Shown: positions 53,079 to 63,961, numbered from the stretch's first letter. The stretch: DNA of 64,000 bases from Bacteroidaceae bacterium (GCA_017444485.1 JAFSWM010000019.1:1-64000), one strand, 5' to 3'. Numbers and translations: made by a program. The notes: a model not told the origin generated them from the letters alone.

Positions 53079-56000
53079 ATGAAGAATATCAGATTATTCC
53101 TTATCGCAGCCTTGGGCTTCGTCAGCTTGTTCGCGACGGCGCAGACCCGCATCAGCGGTCACGTCTTCAACGAGAATGACGGGCCGGTGGTGATGGCTAA
53201 CGTGGCCGAAATCGACGGTTCAAATCGTGTGCTTTCGGCTACTCAGACCGATGCCAGCGGTAACTTCTCGCTCAACGTGAAGAACCCGGAGAAGAACAAA
53301 CTCCGTATCTCATACATCGGCTACAAGACCGAGACGATGAGCATCGGCGACCAGACTGAGTTCAGGGTGGAACTCAAGGACAACACCACCATTGACGCGG
53401 CAGTCGTGACCGTGACGCGCCGTGTAAGTTCGAACGGACTTGACATCCCCCAGCGCGAAATCTCTACAGCACGCCAGACGCTCGACATGGACAACATGGA
53501 AGGCCTCTCGTTTGAGACCGCGGGTGAAGCCCTGCAAGGTCAGATTGCTGGTCTTGACGTCGTGATGAACTCCGGTAACCTCGGTGCCGGAACTTCTATG
53601 CGCCTGCGTGGTGTGTCGTCAATCAATGGATCCTCCGAGCCTCTCATCGTGGTGGACGGCTATCCCCTCGAAGATCAGAACACCGAACTTGACTTCGAGA
53701 ACATGGACGACACCGAGCAGTTTGCCAACCTCCTCCAGATCAACGTGGACGACATCAAGAGCATCGATGTGCTCAAGGATGCTGCCGCCACCGCCATTTG
53801 GGGTGCACGTGGTACCAATGGTGTAATCTCCATCACCACCCGTCGTGGCTCGCGTGGTAAGACACGTGTGAACTTCACCTATAAGTTCAACGGCTCCTGG
53901 CAGCCGCAAGGTATGCGCATGCTCAGTGGTGACGATTACACCATGATGCTGAAGGAAGCCTACTTCAATCCCATGCAGAGCGACGTGGCTTCGGGCATCG
54001 TCGAACTGATGTACGACCTCAACAAGCCGGCATACTACGGTAACTTCAGTCACAATACCGACTGGATTGACGCAGTGACGCAGTTCGGACAGTCGCACAG
54101 TTATGGTGTGAACGTGAACGGCGGTGGTGAAAAGGCAACCTTCCGCGTGTCGGCCAACTACGACCACGAGACAGGTTCTATCATCAAGCAGGTGCTTAAC
54201 CGATTCACCACACGTCTCGCACTCGACTACTACGTGTCTGACCGCATCAAGTTCTCTACGAACTTCTCCCTCGCCTACACGAAGAACGACAAGAACTATT
54301 CCAGTTCGCTGCTCTCCAAGGCCTACCAAGCCATGCCCAACATGAGCATCTACCGCTACGAGAATGAGCGTAATCCCGATGGCTCGCCCAGCGCAAACTA
54401 CTTTCTCACCGGCGACTATTTCATCATGCCTCCACGCGCCACTTCCGTTGGTCTGCTTGACAACAGTAGCGGACGCTCCTCATGGTACCTCAACGACATG
54501 GTGGTGAATGGTAACCCCATCGCCGAGGCCAACCTCGCATGGCGCCGTCAGAGCACCTACACCATCACCCCGCAGTTCTCTATCGACTATAAGTTCCTCG
54601 GTAAGGAAGCCTCCGAGACACAACTCAACTATCAGGGTTCTGTGCAGATCAATGCCTACACCCAAAGTGAGGACTCCTACTACCCCCACGAACTTTCCTA
54701 CCTGCAGTGGTCCGACGGCGTGAACCTCACCAGCAATGGCGAGTTCAAGAGCACCTCTTTCACCACCCGTCACCAGTTGGTGTTCAAGCCCCACTTCTCC
54801 AACGAGAACCACTCGTTCCAGATGATGGTACAAGGTGAGATCTATACCTACTCCGCCACCACTCAGAACCTGTCCTCCTCCGGTATCGGTGGCGGCATCT
54901 CCTCTTCGGTGGCTCAAGGCTATCTCACCAGCACGAACACCAGCACCAGCAAGACGCACAGCGCCAGTGCCCTCGGTTCGATGCACTATTCCTACGGCTC
55001 CAAGTACTCCTTCGACTTCACCCTCCGTGCCGACGGTGTGTCTAAGTTCGGTAAGGGTAAGAAATGGGGCTATTTCCCCGGTATCTCCGCCCGCTGGAAC
55101 ATCAGCGACGAGAAATTCTTTGAGCCACTTCGTTCAGTGGTCAATATGCTTGCCGTACGCGGCGGCTGGGGTATCACCGGTAACCACGGCGCTATAGGCC
55201 AGTACTCCCAGTACAACACCTACACCAGTTCGCACAAGGGTTCCTACAACGGAACTACTGTTGTGGTGCCCACGAACCTGAAACTCACTACCATTCGCTG
55301 GGAGGAGACCCGCTCGTGGAACCTCGGTTTCAACCTCAACCTGTTCAACGACCTCTTGCAGTTTGACCTCAATATCTACAACCGCAAGATCACCGACCTC
55401 ATAAACAACGGCGTACGTGTACCCTCTACCAGCGGCTTCTCTTCGCTGTCTTCCTCCAACGTGGGCTCCATGGAGAACGAAGGTTGGGAACTTTACATCA
55501 ACACCGGCCCGCTGTTCAAGATGGGTAAGTTCCACGCCAACTTCCGCCTGAACTTCGCACAGAACATCAACACCATCACCTCGATGGATGCTGCCGTGCT
55601 CTCCAACGCGAACAAGGCTTTCGACTACAACAATGAGTCCTACCTGCAGCGTGTGCAGATCGGCAATGCTCTCGGTGGAATCTATGGCTTCCGCTATAAG
55701 GGTGTTTACGCTTACGACTACGACCACAACGGCTATTTCGTAAATCCCGAGAAGAACCGTTATCCTGACAAAGAAGGCAACTGGAACGGCAACACTGCCG
55801 CATTCACCGGCAAGACCGCGCCTATCGCTTACGACGCTAACGGCAACATCATCTTCGACCAGAAGGGCAACCCCCTGCCGATGTACTTCAACTACGGCGG
55901 TGTGAACTACCAGTTCCAGGGCGGTGACGTCATCTACGAAGACATCAACCACGACGGTCAGATTGACGACCTCGACATCGTTTATCTCGGTGGCTCCAAC

Positions 56001-56498
56001 CCCAAGATCAATGGTGGTTTCGGTATCGACCTTACCTACGGCCAGTGGACGCTCAAGACCACGTTCAACTTCCGTATTGGCAACAAGATCCTGAACATGG
56101 CCAAGATGTATGCTGAAAACATGCGTACCAACAAGAACCAGATGGCCTCTGTGAACTGGCGCTGGCGTCGTAACGGCGACGTGCGCGACATTCCCCGTGC
56201 CATGAACGGAACGGTGGGCGTGTCCTACAACAGCCTTGTTAGCGACCGCTATGTGGAGAAGGGCGACTTCCTCCGCTTCAACTTTTTCCAACTGTCCTAC
56301 AGTGTGCCTGCCGCCAAACTCAAGAAGTACGGCTTGAGCAACCTGCGCATCTCCGCTTCGGGTAACAACCTGATCTTCTGGACGAAGTACTCTGGTGTCG
56401 ATCCCGAGCACAGCCAGAGCGGCTACGCTCCTTGTATCGACTCCTCCCAGACACCGCGCGCCCGCTCATTCACCTTCAGCCTTGCTTTCGGCTTCTAA
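53079..56498 (+). CDS. SusC/RagA-family TonB-linked outer-membrane receptor (first)
   Basis: SusC-type proteins are TonB-dependent channels that import oligomers bound by a SusD lipoprotein. The 1139 residues comprise a signal peptide (1-22), a CarboxypepD-like domain (about 24-105) with TQTDASGNFSLNV, a plug with LRGVSSINGSSEPLIVVDGYPL and VLKDAAATAIWGARGTNGVI, then the barrel ending in ARSFTFSLAFGF. There is no N-terminal STN domain, so it should not signal to an anti-sigma factor. The next gene is SusD, 15 bases downstream. The substrate is unknown. Confidence 0.96.
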   Translation: MKNIRLFLIAALGFVSLFATAQTRISGHVFNENDGPVVMANVAEIDGSNRVLSATQTDASGNFSLNVKNPEKNKLRISYIGYKTETMSIGDQTEFRVELKDNTTIDAAVVTVTRRVSSNGLDIPQREISTARQTLDMDNMEGLSFETAGEALQGQIAGLDVVMNSGNLGAGTSMRLRGVSSINGSSEPLIVVDGYPLEDQNTELDFENMDDTEQFANLLQINVDDIKSIDVLKDAAATAIWGARGTNGVISITTRRGSRGKTRVNFTYKFNGSWQPQGMRMLSGDDYTMMLKEAYFNPMQSDVASGIVELMYDLNKPAYYGNFSHNTDWIDAVTQFGQSHSYGVNVNGGGEKATFRVSANYDHETGSIIKQVLNRFTTRLALDYYVSDRIKFSTNFSLAYTKNDKNYSSSLLSKAYQAMPNMSIYRYENERNPDGSPSANYFLTGDYFIMPPRATSVGLLDNSSGRSSWYLNDMVVNGNPIAEANLAWRRQSTYTITPQFSIDYKFLGKEASETQLNYQGSVQINAYTQSEDSYYPHELSYLQWSDGVNLTSNGEFKSTSFTTRHQLVFKPHFSNENHSFQMMVQGEIYTYSATTQNLSSSGIGGGISSSVAQGYLTSTNTSTSKTHSASALGSMHYSYGSKYSFDFTLRADGVSKFGKGKKWGYFPGISARWNISDEKFFEPLRSVVNMLAVRGGWGITGNHGAIGQYSQYNTYTSSHKGSYNGTTVVVPTNLKLTTIRWEETRSWNLGFNLNLFNDLLQFDLNIYNRKITDLINNGVRVPSTSGFSSLSSSNVGSMENEGWELYINTGPLFKMGKFHANFRLNFAQNINTITSMDAAVLSNANKAFDYNNESYLQRVQIGNALGGIYGFRYKGVYAYDYDHNGYFVNPEKNRYPDKEGNWNGNTAAFTGKTAPIAYDANGNIIFDQKGNPLPMYFNYGGVNYQFQGGDVIYEDINHDGQIDDLDIVYLGGSNPKINGGFGIDLTYGQWTLKTTFNFRIGNKILNMAKMYAENMRTNKNQMASVNWRWRRNGDVRDIPRAMNGTVGVSYNSLVSDRYVEKGDFLRFNFFQLSYSVPAAKLKKYGLSNLRISASGNNLIFWTKYSGVDPEHSQSGYAPCIDSSQTPRARSFTFSLAFGF

Positions 56499-56513
56499 TT
56501 CCCATCGCAGATT

Positions 56514-58442
56514 ATGAAACTATATAGCATTTACAAATCATTCGTGCCGGCGGCCTTGCTCGCCGCGTGCGGCTTCGCTGTAAGTTGCGACGACTTCCTG
56601 ACCGTTCTCCCCGAGAGCGACATCACCGAAGACCAGTTCTGGGAGACGAAGGAAGACCTGCTCAACGTCAGAGCCGGCGCATACAAGCAACTGGCGTCTA
56701 TCGGCGGCAACATCATCTATTGGGGTGAACTGCGTTCCGACAACGTGAAACTCCAGTCGATGGACAACACCACGCTGCTCTATCTGCAGCAGGCCATCCT
56801 CCGCCCCACCAATACCAACTTTGACTGGGCCGGAGCCTATACCGGTATCTCCTATTGCAACCTCATCCTCGCTAAAGGCGATCAGATGACCGCGGGCGAC
56901 AGTCCCGTTGACCCCTCTTTCTCTCGCAACGAGTTCAATCAGTACTCCGCTGAGATCAAGGCGCTTCGTGCACTCTTCTATTTCTATCTCGTGCGTGCCT
57001 TCCGCGATGTACCGTATGTAGAGGGCAACGTGCAGACCGATGAGGAGGCCCGTGCGCTTTATATCCCAGTTTCCAGCGGTGAGGCTATCCTCGGCGAGAT
57101 GTGCCGTCAACTTGAGGAAACTGTTGGTAGCGCCTTCACCGAACAGTCGTTCCTCTCCGACCGCGAGAAGAAAGGGTATTTCACACAGACAGCCATTCAC
57201 GCCTTGTTGGCTGATATGTACCTGTGGCGCGGCTGCTTGCTGAAGAACTATGAGAAAAAGACCGACGCAGCAGGACGCAAGCGTACGCTCAACCTCACGG
57301 ACATCGTGACCGTGAATGCTGAGACTGGCGACTCCGTCCTCACCACTGCCGATGGCACAGCCCTCGATGAGACCTATGCTAATGCACAGAGCGAGGCCTG
57401 CTTCCAGGCTGCTGTGGACCATGCCAACGAGGTGATCAAGATTCAGATGAAGCGTTTCAAGACACTCTACGACCGTAGCAGCGTGTTCAACCGAGATGTC
57501 TTCGAGATTGACGAGTCGTTCAATTATGACACCTACAATGGCAACGGCATCTATCCGCTCTATCACAACACCCAGACTCAAGGCGAGAACGTCATTGATG
57601 AGATTTATTCGCGCCTGTGGGCAAACAAAAACTCCCAGGAGAGCGTCTTTGAGATTCAGTTTGACGCTACCGAGACCAACAATCTCTATAATTCTTGGTA
57701 CGGCTCTTATACCAGCGGCAGTTTCAACGCCGGTACGATGGTGGCTGCCGACATGTTCCTCGCCTCAATAGGTAACAAGGTGACGGCTGCCGCTAAGGGA
57801 TTGGGCAAGACAGACCTCCGCTCGCTCCAAACGCTGGGCTACAACAAGGAGACGCTCTCTGCGTCTGCAGTGCCTATCCACAAGAACATCGCCAACATGA
57901 TTGTGGTGAACGATCTGCGCGACATGTCGCAAGGCTTCTCCATTGTGGGCTACCACATCACCCAGTCCATGAACTGGCCTGTTTACCGCCTCAGCGACGT
58001 GATGCTCATCAAGGCCGAGGCCCTGGCACGCATGACGAGTGGTGACACCAAGGAAGCCAACTACCTTGTGAACCACCTCTACGCACGCAACTGCCCGCAG
58101 ATGTCTGCCAACGACACCACCAACACCGAGACAGGCAATGCCCTCCTCATCAAGGTCTACAATGAGCGCCAGCGCGAGTTCGTTGGCGAAGGTAAACGCT
58201 GGTTCGACCTGGTTCGCCAGGCCGAGGCCGGAGACTACTACAGCGAACGTTCCGTTTCTGTAATGGAGAGCCTCGCCGACTTCGTGAGCATGTCCAGTGT
58301 AGTGATTAACCGTATGCGTAACCTGTGGTCCTTCTATTGCCCCATCACCGACGCAGAAATGCGTGTAGAGGGCGTGGACGCCGGTGGCTACCTCGTGCAG
58401 AACCCCGTATGGGAGAAATACAGTGAGATTAAGAAGAACTAA
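56514..58442 (+). CDS. SusD/RagB-family surface lipoprotein
   Basis: SusD-type lipoproteins cap the SusC barrel and bind the ligand. The 642 residues start with a lipoprotein signal (FAVSCDDFL, Cys25). The SusD-like N-terminal segment VLPESDITEDQFWETKEDLLNVRAGAYK is typical, as is the C-terminal ERQREFVGEGKRWFDLVRQ. It lies 15 bases after the SusC gene and belongs to the same transport pair. Its partner set in this locus is unusual in having FAS1 lipoproteins on both sides. The substrate cannot be read from the sequence. Confidence 0.95.
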   Translation: MKLYSIYKSFVPAALLAACGFAVSCDDFLTVLPESDITEDQFWETKEDLLNVRAGAYKQLASIGGNIIYWGELRSDNVKLQSMDNTTLLYLQQAILRPTNTNFDWAGAYTGISYCNLILAKGDQMTAGDSPVDPSFSRNEFNQYSAEIKALRALFYFYLVRAFRDVPYVEGNVQTDEEARALYIPVSSGEAILGEMCRQLEETVGSAFTEQSFLSDREKKGYFTQTAIHALLADMYLWRGCLLKNYEKKTDAAGRKRTLNLTDIVTVNAETGDSVLTTADGTALDETYANAQSEACFQAAVDHANEVIKIQMKRFKTLYDRSSVFNRDVFEIDESFNYDTYNGNGIYPLYHNTQTQGENVIDEIYSRLWANKNSQESVFEIQFDATETNNLYNSWYGSYTSGSFNAGTMVAADMFLASIGNKVTAAAKGLGKTDLRSLQTLGYNKETLSASAVPIHKNIANMIVVNDLRDMSQGFSIVGYHITQSMNWPVYRLSDVMLIKAEALARMTSGDTKEANYLVNHLYARNCPQMSANDTTNTETGNALLIKVYNERQREFVGEGKRWFDLVRQAEAGDYYSERSVSVMESLADFVSMSSVVINRMRNLWSFYCPITDAEMRVEGVDAGGYLVQNPVWEKYSEIKKN

Positions 58443-58535
58443 GCCACACCCCTCGTTCCGCTCGCACGGGCTTAGCCCCGTTGCGTAGTGGGATAGGGGA
58501 GAGGCAACATCCACACCATATATTATATTAGCGTG

Positions 58536-60461
58536 ATGAAGACTATTAGCATACAAAAGTTGTTCAGGAGCCTGCTTGCAGCCACCGTCCTCTTTGGGGC
58601 TGCAGCCTGCACCGACGACCATTTCGACATCAGCGACGGCGGCTCGGCCACCGCATCGCAGACCATCTGGCAGAACATACAGGCGCAACCTCAACTGAGC
58701 GACCTGGCTGCCATCTTGCAGCGCGTGCCGGTCATCAAGTCGGTTAGCGACAAGAATTCCCGCGTGCTCTACTCCACGTTGCTAGATCAGCCGCAGACAT
58801 TCACGTTCTGGGCACCGGTGAACGGCTCCTACGATGCACAGTCGTATCTCGACAGACTCGATCAAGCCGAGACCATTGCCGACGACTCGCTCAGAGCCGT
58901 GGCAAAGTACAGAATAGGCTACCAGTTTGTGATGAACCACCTGGCGCGGTTCAACTACGAGAGTTCTGCCGAAGAGCAGGAGGTGTTTCTCATGAACTCC
59001 AAGCGTGCATACTACAATGCCGGCGCAGGTGAGTTCAATGGCATCCCCCTGCTTGCCGGCTACGAGTCCATCCCCTCCTCCAACGGTACGCTCCACATCC
59101 TTGACGGTTGCTCTCCGTTCCGTAAGAACCTCCGTGAGAACCTCTACGAGGATTACCGCTCGTCAGAGAATCCGCTCTATTGGAAGGATGTCCGCTCGCT
59201 TTCCGACGTTATCTATGTGACCGCTTCTGACGGCACAACCTATATCTATCAGGACAACTACATCGACACCAACCGCAGCGTAGAAGGCGGCATGGACAAT
59301 GAGGGCAACATGGTCTATATGGATACGGTATGGGCTTCCAATAACGACATGGCTAACTATGCCGGCGGTTCGCTCGCCAACGAGGACTCAACCTTTGTGG
59401 GTATCGTTCCGGCTACGGAGACCGCTTTCAACAATGCCATCACCAAACTCCTGCCCTTGTTCAACTACAACGCCTCGTATTTCTACGACTGGGACGATGA
59501 GAACTTGAACTTCAAATCCTCAATGAGCATCGCCGCCGAGGAGGCCGACTCCCTGGCTTACGACCGTGCTTGGCGTCGCCTCATGCAGTCGATGTATTTC
59601 TCCGCATCTAACTGTGGCTTCAACACCGAACAGGGCGTTGACTCCGCCGCGCTCATTGACTATGTGCTCCATGCCGACACCATCAACACCTCCGGACGTC
59701 TCGTTTATCGCAATCCCAATGTTGGTGGTGAGAATCCTGTCTTTGAGGGCAAGGAACCCACCCGCTTCTCCAATGGATACGTGTTCCAACTTGACGAGAT
59801 GGACTTCGATCCTGCTTGGATTTGGGCACCCAAAATCGAGTTCTCACCCTATGGCGCTGCCAACTTGCTCCGCTATCAGAACTGTACGCCCAGTTCCGTA
59901 CTTCTCGTAGAGAGTGAGCGCAACCCCGCAGTGTCAGGTTATTTGCAAGACAACCAATACGAGCGTTTCGAGGTGACCACCGGTATCATGACGGTAGATA
60001 TCCGTCTGCCGCAGGTGCTTTCCACCTCCTACAGGCTTGACTTCTGCATGGCGCCCAACTACACCCGCCTCTCCGATGCCGGAAACAATATGGTGGAAGT
60101 GTTGGACCCCGAGACGGGTGAGCCGACCGGTGAACTGGTACCAGGGAACGTCTATTGCCAGTTTGGCGCACAGGTGTTCTATGACGCCAAGGACCCCGCC
60201 CGCAATCCTACCAAGGTGACGGCCAACCAGTCCACCATCACCGTTCGCCAAGACACCATTCAGTGGTACACCATCTTCGACAAAGTGACGTTCAGCAAGT
60301 GCTACTACTCGCTGCCGACGCCTACCGGTGATTCCTATCCCTTTGTACGCATCACGCTCACTGTTCCCCAGCAGCGCGGTCTTCCCAACAACCCGTACAA
60401 CAACAACGCGCTCAACATCGCCCGCATTCGCCTTGTGCCTCTGCCTGCCGACGAGCAATGA
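58536..60461 (+). CDS. FAS1-domain lipoprotein (second)
   Basis: This 641-residue lipoprotein has the signal LFGAAACTDD (Cys25) and one clear FAS1-like domain (about 45-192), with QPQTFTFWAPVNGSYDAQ and the ending GTLHILDG. The remaining 450 residues are beta-rich, with no recognised domain. It has the same overall character as the 1071-residue protein at the head of the locus but is shorter. The ATG at 58536 is preferred over the GTG at 58533. It follows SusD by 93 bases and precedes a second SusC-type gene by 86 bases, in the same orientation. Confidence 0.82.
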   Translation: MKTISIQKLFRSLLAATVLFGAAACTDDHFDISDGGSATASQTIWQNIQAQPQLSDLAAILQRVPVIKSVSDKNSRVLYSTLLDQPQTFTFWAPVNGSYDAQSYLDRLDQAETIADDSLRAVAKYRIGYQFVMNHLARFNYESSAEEQEVFLMNSKRAYYNAGAGEFNGIPLLAGYESIPSSNGTLHILDGCSPFRKNLRENLYEDYRSSENPLYWKDVRSLSDVIYVTASDGTTYIYQDNYIDTNRSVEGGMDNEGNMVYMDTVWASNNDMANYAGGSLANEDSTFVGIVPATETAFNNAITKLLPLFNYNASYFYDWDDENLNFKSSMSIAAEEADSLAYDRAWRRLMQSMYFSASNCGFNTEQGVDSAALIDYVLHADTINTSGRLVYRNPNVGGENPVFEGKEPTRFSNGYVFQLDEMDFDPAWIWAPKIEFSPYGAANLLRYQNCTPSSVLLVESERNPAVSGYLQDNQYERFEVTTGIMTVDIRLPQVLSTSYRLDFCMAPNYTRLSDAGNNMVEVLDPETGEPTGELVPGNVYCQFGAQVFYDAKDPARNPTKVTANQSTITVRQDTIQWYTIFDKVTFSKCYYSLPTPTGDSYPFVRITLTVPQQRGLPNNPYNNNALNIARIRLVPLPADEQ

Positions 60462-60492
60462 GCCGCTACCAAACTAAACTCTCTCATCCCGC

Positions 60493-60511
60493 ACGCTTCC
60501 TTTTGAAGCGT
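60493..60511 (+). other. Small intergenic hairpin before the second SusC gene
   Basis: ACGCTTC (60493-60499) pairs with GAAGCGT (60505-60511) around five bases. It may adjust expression of the downstream gene. There is no T-run. Confidence 0.35.
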
Positions 60512-60547
60512 AGGGACAGTCAAAGTTTCTGCAAAATATAAAGAACA

Positions 60548-63500
60548 ATGAATAAGAAAAGTTTGAACTTCAGGCAGCGGCTTCTCCGCACCGCCACGCT
60601 GGCACTCTGCCTTGCTGGCTTCCTCGGTGTGAGGGCTCAAGACGCTCCCGCGTCCGCACAGTCCAGCCCTGTTAGGGCCGCCGCACAGTTGCGCGAGGTT
60701 TCTGGCCATGTTTACGACGCTGCCACCAAGGAGCCCATGGGCGGCGTGCGCATCCAGGCCCTCGGAGAGCGTCGCTACACCGCCATGACCGACGGCAAGG
60801 GAGCCTACACCGTAAAAGTGCCTTCCTATGTGACAGCACTCTATATCTATGTGGATGGCTACAACGCCACACAGTTGGCCATCAAGGGCGATGCCAATCA
60901 GGACGCCTACCTCTATAGCGGCCTGGTGCGTGAGCAGTACACCGATGGTACCAACATCTTCAACTCCCGCAGCGCAACGTTGGGTATCACCAGCGCACAG
61001 ACCGTGGAGAACGAGATCGAGAACGTGCTGGGCGGCAACATGCGTATGATCAGCCGTGGCGGTCTCAACGCCCAGGGCGCCTTGATGCTCATCAACGGCG
61101 TGAACTCCCTCAACGCCAACGCCCAGCCACTGGTAGTGGTTGACGGCGTGATTTGGGACATGCAGTACGACCGCGCCACAATCCACGACGGCTTCGTGAA
61201 CAACGTCCTCTCGTTGCTCGACCCCGAAGACGTGGAGAGCGTAGAGGTGGTCAAGAACGGTACTGCCCTTTATGGCGCCAAGGGAGCCAATGGCGTGCTC
61301 GTCATCAATACCAAGCGCGGCCACAGCATGGCCACCCGCATCAACGTGCGCGTTTATGGAGGCGTAGAGACCGCTCCCACACGCACCAAGATGATGAACG
61401 CCTCCCAGTTCCGCAGTTATGCCCTTGAATTGCTTGGCACCACAGAGTATAACGAGCGTCTCAGCGACAACATGCTCGTGCCCTTCCTCAACGAAGACGC
61501 CCAGGGCTACCGCTTCTACGACATGTACCACCAGGATGTGGACTGGCAGAAGGACCTCTATCGCACCGCCTTCACGCAGAACTATAAAGTCAGCGTGCAG
61601 GGTGGTGACGACGTGGCCATGTACAACCTCTCCCTCGGCTACACCCAGGGACAGGCCACGGCCAAGAAGAACGATTTCAACCGCCTGAACATCCGCTTCA
61701 ACACCGACGTAAACCTCTTTGAGAACTTCACGGCGGCCATCGACCTGGGCTATACTCGTGGCGCATACGACCTCCGCGATAACGGCTGGGCAGAGGATTA
61801 TTCGCAGCGCAACATCTCCTCGCCCAACGTGCTCGGACTCATCCAGTCGCCGTTCATCAGCCCGTACATGTACTTCGTGTACTACGACACCGACCGCGGT
61901 ATGCTCGACCTCGGACACTCCACTGATGTGTATGCCGGTCGCGTGTTCAGCGACTCCGACAACCCGCTTGCCTACGCCTCCTCGTTCGGCTTCCCCGGCG
62001 TGGCTAACCCCTACTGGATCTTGGCAAACGGCTCGGGCAACAACAAGAACTTCCAGGAGCAGACACAGTTCAACCTGAATGTGGCACCGCGCTATCAGGT
62101 GAACAAGAACCTCGCCATCTCCGACCGCTTCAGTTATCAGATCAACCGCACCAATGAGAAGTACTACCTGCCCTATAACGGCACACCCACCATCGACGTG
62201 GAAGGCTTAGGTCAGGTGGACAACGCCATCCGTTCGCAGTTTGCCAAGGCCACGCTTATCTTCAATGACTTCCGTGTGGATTGGCGCAAACAGATGGGTG
62301 CCCACTACCTCAACGTGTTCGCCGGTATGCGCTTCATGGCTAACACCTACACCAGCAGTTTCCTCGAGGTGTATAACAACGACAACGACAAGCAGCCCAA
62401 CATCAGTTATTCGCTCCAGTATCGCAACATGGACGGTGCCGATGACGAGTGGCGCAGCATTGCATGGTATGCCAGTGCCGACTATAACTATCGCAACCGC
62501 TACTTCCTCAACGTAGCCGCATCGATGGAGAGCAGTTCGCGCTTCGGCGACAAGGCCAAGGGAGGACTGGAGCTCGCCGGTGTGCGCTGGGGCCTCTTCC
62601 CCTCTGTGCAGGCAGGGTGGGTGCTCAGCAACGAGAATTGGTTCCGTGTGCCCGGAGTGGACTATTTGAAACTCATGCTCGGCTACGACATGAGCGGCAA
62701 CGACGACCTGGACTACTACGCCAGCCGCACCTACCTGCGCAACGTCGTTTATATGCAGCGTGCCACAGCCCTCACCATTGCCAACATTGAGAACCCCAAA
62801 CTGGCGTGGGAGACTACGCACCGTTTCAGTGCTGGCTTGCAGGGCGGCCTGCTCAAGAACCGCCTAATGTTCGCTTTGAACCTGTACTATGCCAAGACTG
62901 TCAATCTGCTATCCTATAGATCTGTTAGCGACATCACAGGTCAGGCACTGCAGTTGAGCAACGACGGTGCGTTGAAGAACATGGGCCTTGACCTCAATGT
63001 GGATGCTATCTTGCTCGCCACGCGCAACTGGAAGTGGCAGGCCGGTTTCTCTATCGGACACTATCACAACGAACTGACCAAACTCCCCGACTCACCGCTC
63101 AACTACATCACAACCTATGCCCTCGACGCTAACGGACAGAAGGTGGGCACAGGCAAGACCATCAACGGCTATACCAGTTTCGTCTATGGTCAGGTTGTGG
63201 AGCGTCAGCGTTATGACAACATCCTCTCCGCCGTGGGCCATTCTGTAGGCGTGTTCTACGGCTACAAGACCGCCGGAGTGTTCAGCACCGATGCCGAGGC
63301 TGCCAGTGCAGGCAAGTATGGCTACCTGCGCTATCCCACCGGCCTGGCCGAGCAACCCTACCGCAACTTCAAGGCCGGCGATGTACATTTCGTAGATCAG
63401 AACGGCGACGGATGGATCAGCGAGGCAGATATGGTTGAAATCGGAAACCCCAACCCCGACTTCTACGGCAACATCTACACACGCCTCTCCTTCAAGCGCC

Positions 63501-63961
63501 TCACCCTCGACGTGAACTTCAAGTATAGCGTTGGCGGCGACATCTTCAACTATCAGCGCATGCAACTCGAGAGCGCCTCGCAGGCCAACGTCATCGGCAA
63601 CCAGACGCGCGCCGTGGTGAACCGTTGGCGCTACGAGGGACAGGTCACCGACGTGCCCCGCACCATGTTCTACACCAACGAGGAATGGGTGAACAACGAG
63701 CGCTTCTCCGACCGTTGGATCGAAGATGGCTCCTACCTCAAACTCAAGAAGGTGCGCCTCACGTGGGAGATGCCCCTCAGCCTCTCTTGGCTGCAAGGCG
63801 TGACCCTCTGGGGCGAGGCAAACAATGTCTTCACGCTCACTAAGTATCTCGGTAGCGACCCCGAGGTGGCCGTAGGACAGGGCGTGCTCTATCAAGGCAT
63901 CGACGCCGGACTTCTCCCCGCCAGCCGCAGTTTCAATGTCGGCGTAACCATCAATCTTTAA
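60548..63961 (+). CDS. SusC/RagA-family TonB-linked outer-membrane receptor (second)
   Basis: The 1137 residues have the same layout as the first SusC: signal peptide to about 30, a CarboxypepD-like region (SGHVYDAATKEPMGGVRIQA), a plug with INGVNSLNANAQPLVVVDGV and VVKNGTALYGAKGANGVL, then the barrel ending SRSFNVGVTINL. The plug is more divergent than in the first copy, and again no STN domain is seen. A second SusD is expected just beyond the right edge of the window (39 bases remain). The two SusC proteins are only distantly similar, so they probably handle different ligands. Confidence 0.94.
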   Translation: MNKKSLNFRQRLLRTATLALCLAGFLGVRAQDAPASAQSSPVRAAAQLREVSGHVYDAATKEPMGGVRIQALGERRYTAMTDGKGAYTVKVPSYVTALYIYVDGYNATQLAIKGDANQDAYLYSGLVREQYTDGTNIFNSRSATLGITSAQTVENEIENVLGGNMRMISRGGLNAQGALMLINGVNSLNANAQPLVVVDGVIWDMQYDRATIHDGFVNNVLSLLDPEDVESVEVVKNGTALYGAKGANGVLVINTKRGHSMATRINVRVYGGVETAPTRTKMMNASQFRSYALELLGTTEYNERLSDNMLVPFLNEDAQGYRFYDMYHQDVDWQKDLYRTAFTQNYKVSVQGGDDVAMYNLSLGYTQGQATAKKNDFNRLNIRFNTDVNLFENFTAAIDLGYTRGAYDLRDNGWAEDYSQRNISSPNVLGLIQSPFISPYMYFVYYDTDRGMLDLGHSTDVYAGRVFSDSDNPLAYASSFGFPGVANPYWILANGSGNNKNFQEQTQFNLNVAPRYQVNKNLAISDRFSYQINRTNEKYYLPYNGTPTIDVEGLGQVDNAIRSQFAKATLIFNDFRVDWRKQMGAHYLNVFAGMRFMANTYTSSFLEVYNNDNDKQPNISYSLQYRNMDGADDEWRSIAWYASADYNYRNRYFLNVAASMESSSRFGDKAKGGLELAGVRWGLFPSVQAGWVLSNENWFRVPGVDYLKLMLGYDMSGNDDLDYYASRTYLRNVVYMQRATALTIANIENPKLAWETTHRFSAGLQGGLLKNRLMFALNLYYAKTVNLLSYRSVSDITGQALQLSNDGALKNMGLDLNVDAILLATRNWKWQAGFSIGHYHNELTKLPDSPLNYITTYALDANGQKVGTGKTINGYTSFVYGQVVERQRYDNILSAVGHSVGVFYGYKTAGVFSTDAEAASAGKYGYLRYPTGLAEQPYRNFKAGDVHFVDQNGDGWISEADMVEIGNPNPDFYGNIYTRLSFKRLTLDVNFKYSVGGDIFNYQRMQLESASQANVIGNQTRAVVNRWRYEGQVTDVPRTMFYTNEEWVNNERFSDRWIEDGSYLKLKKVRLTWEMPLSLSWLQGVTLWGEANNVFTLTKYLGSDPEVAVGQGVLYQGIDAGLLPASRSFNVGVTINL

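Noticed and set aside
60335..61918. Reverse frame of 527 residues
   Set aside because: It is antisense to the second SusC gene and the end of the FAS1 gene, with no supporting signals.
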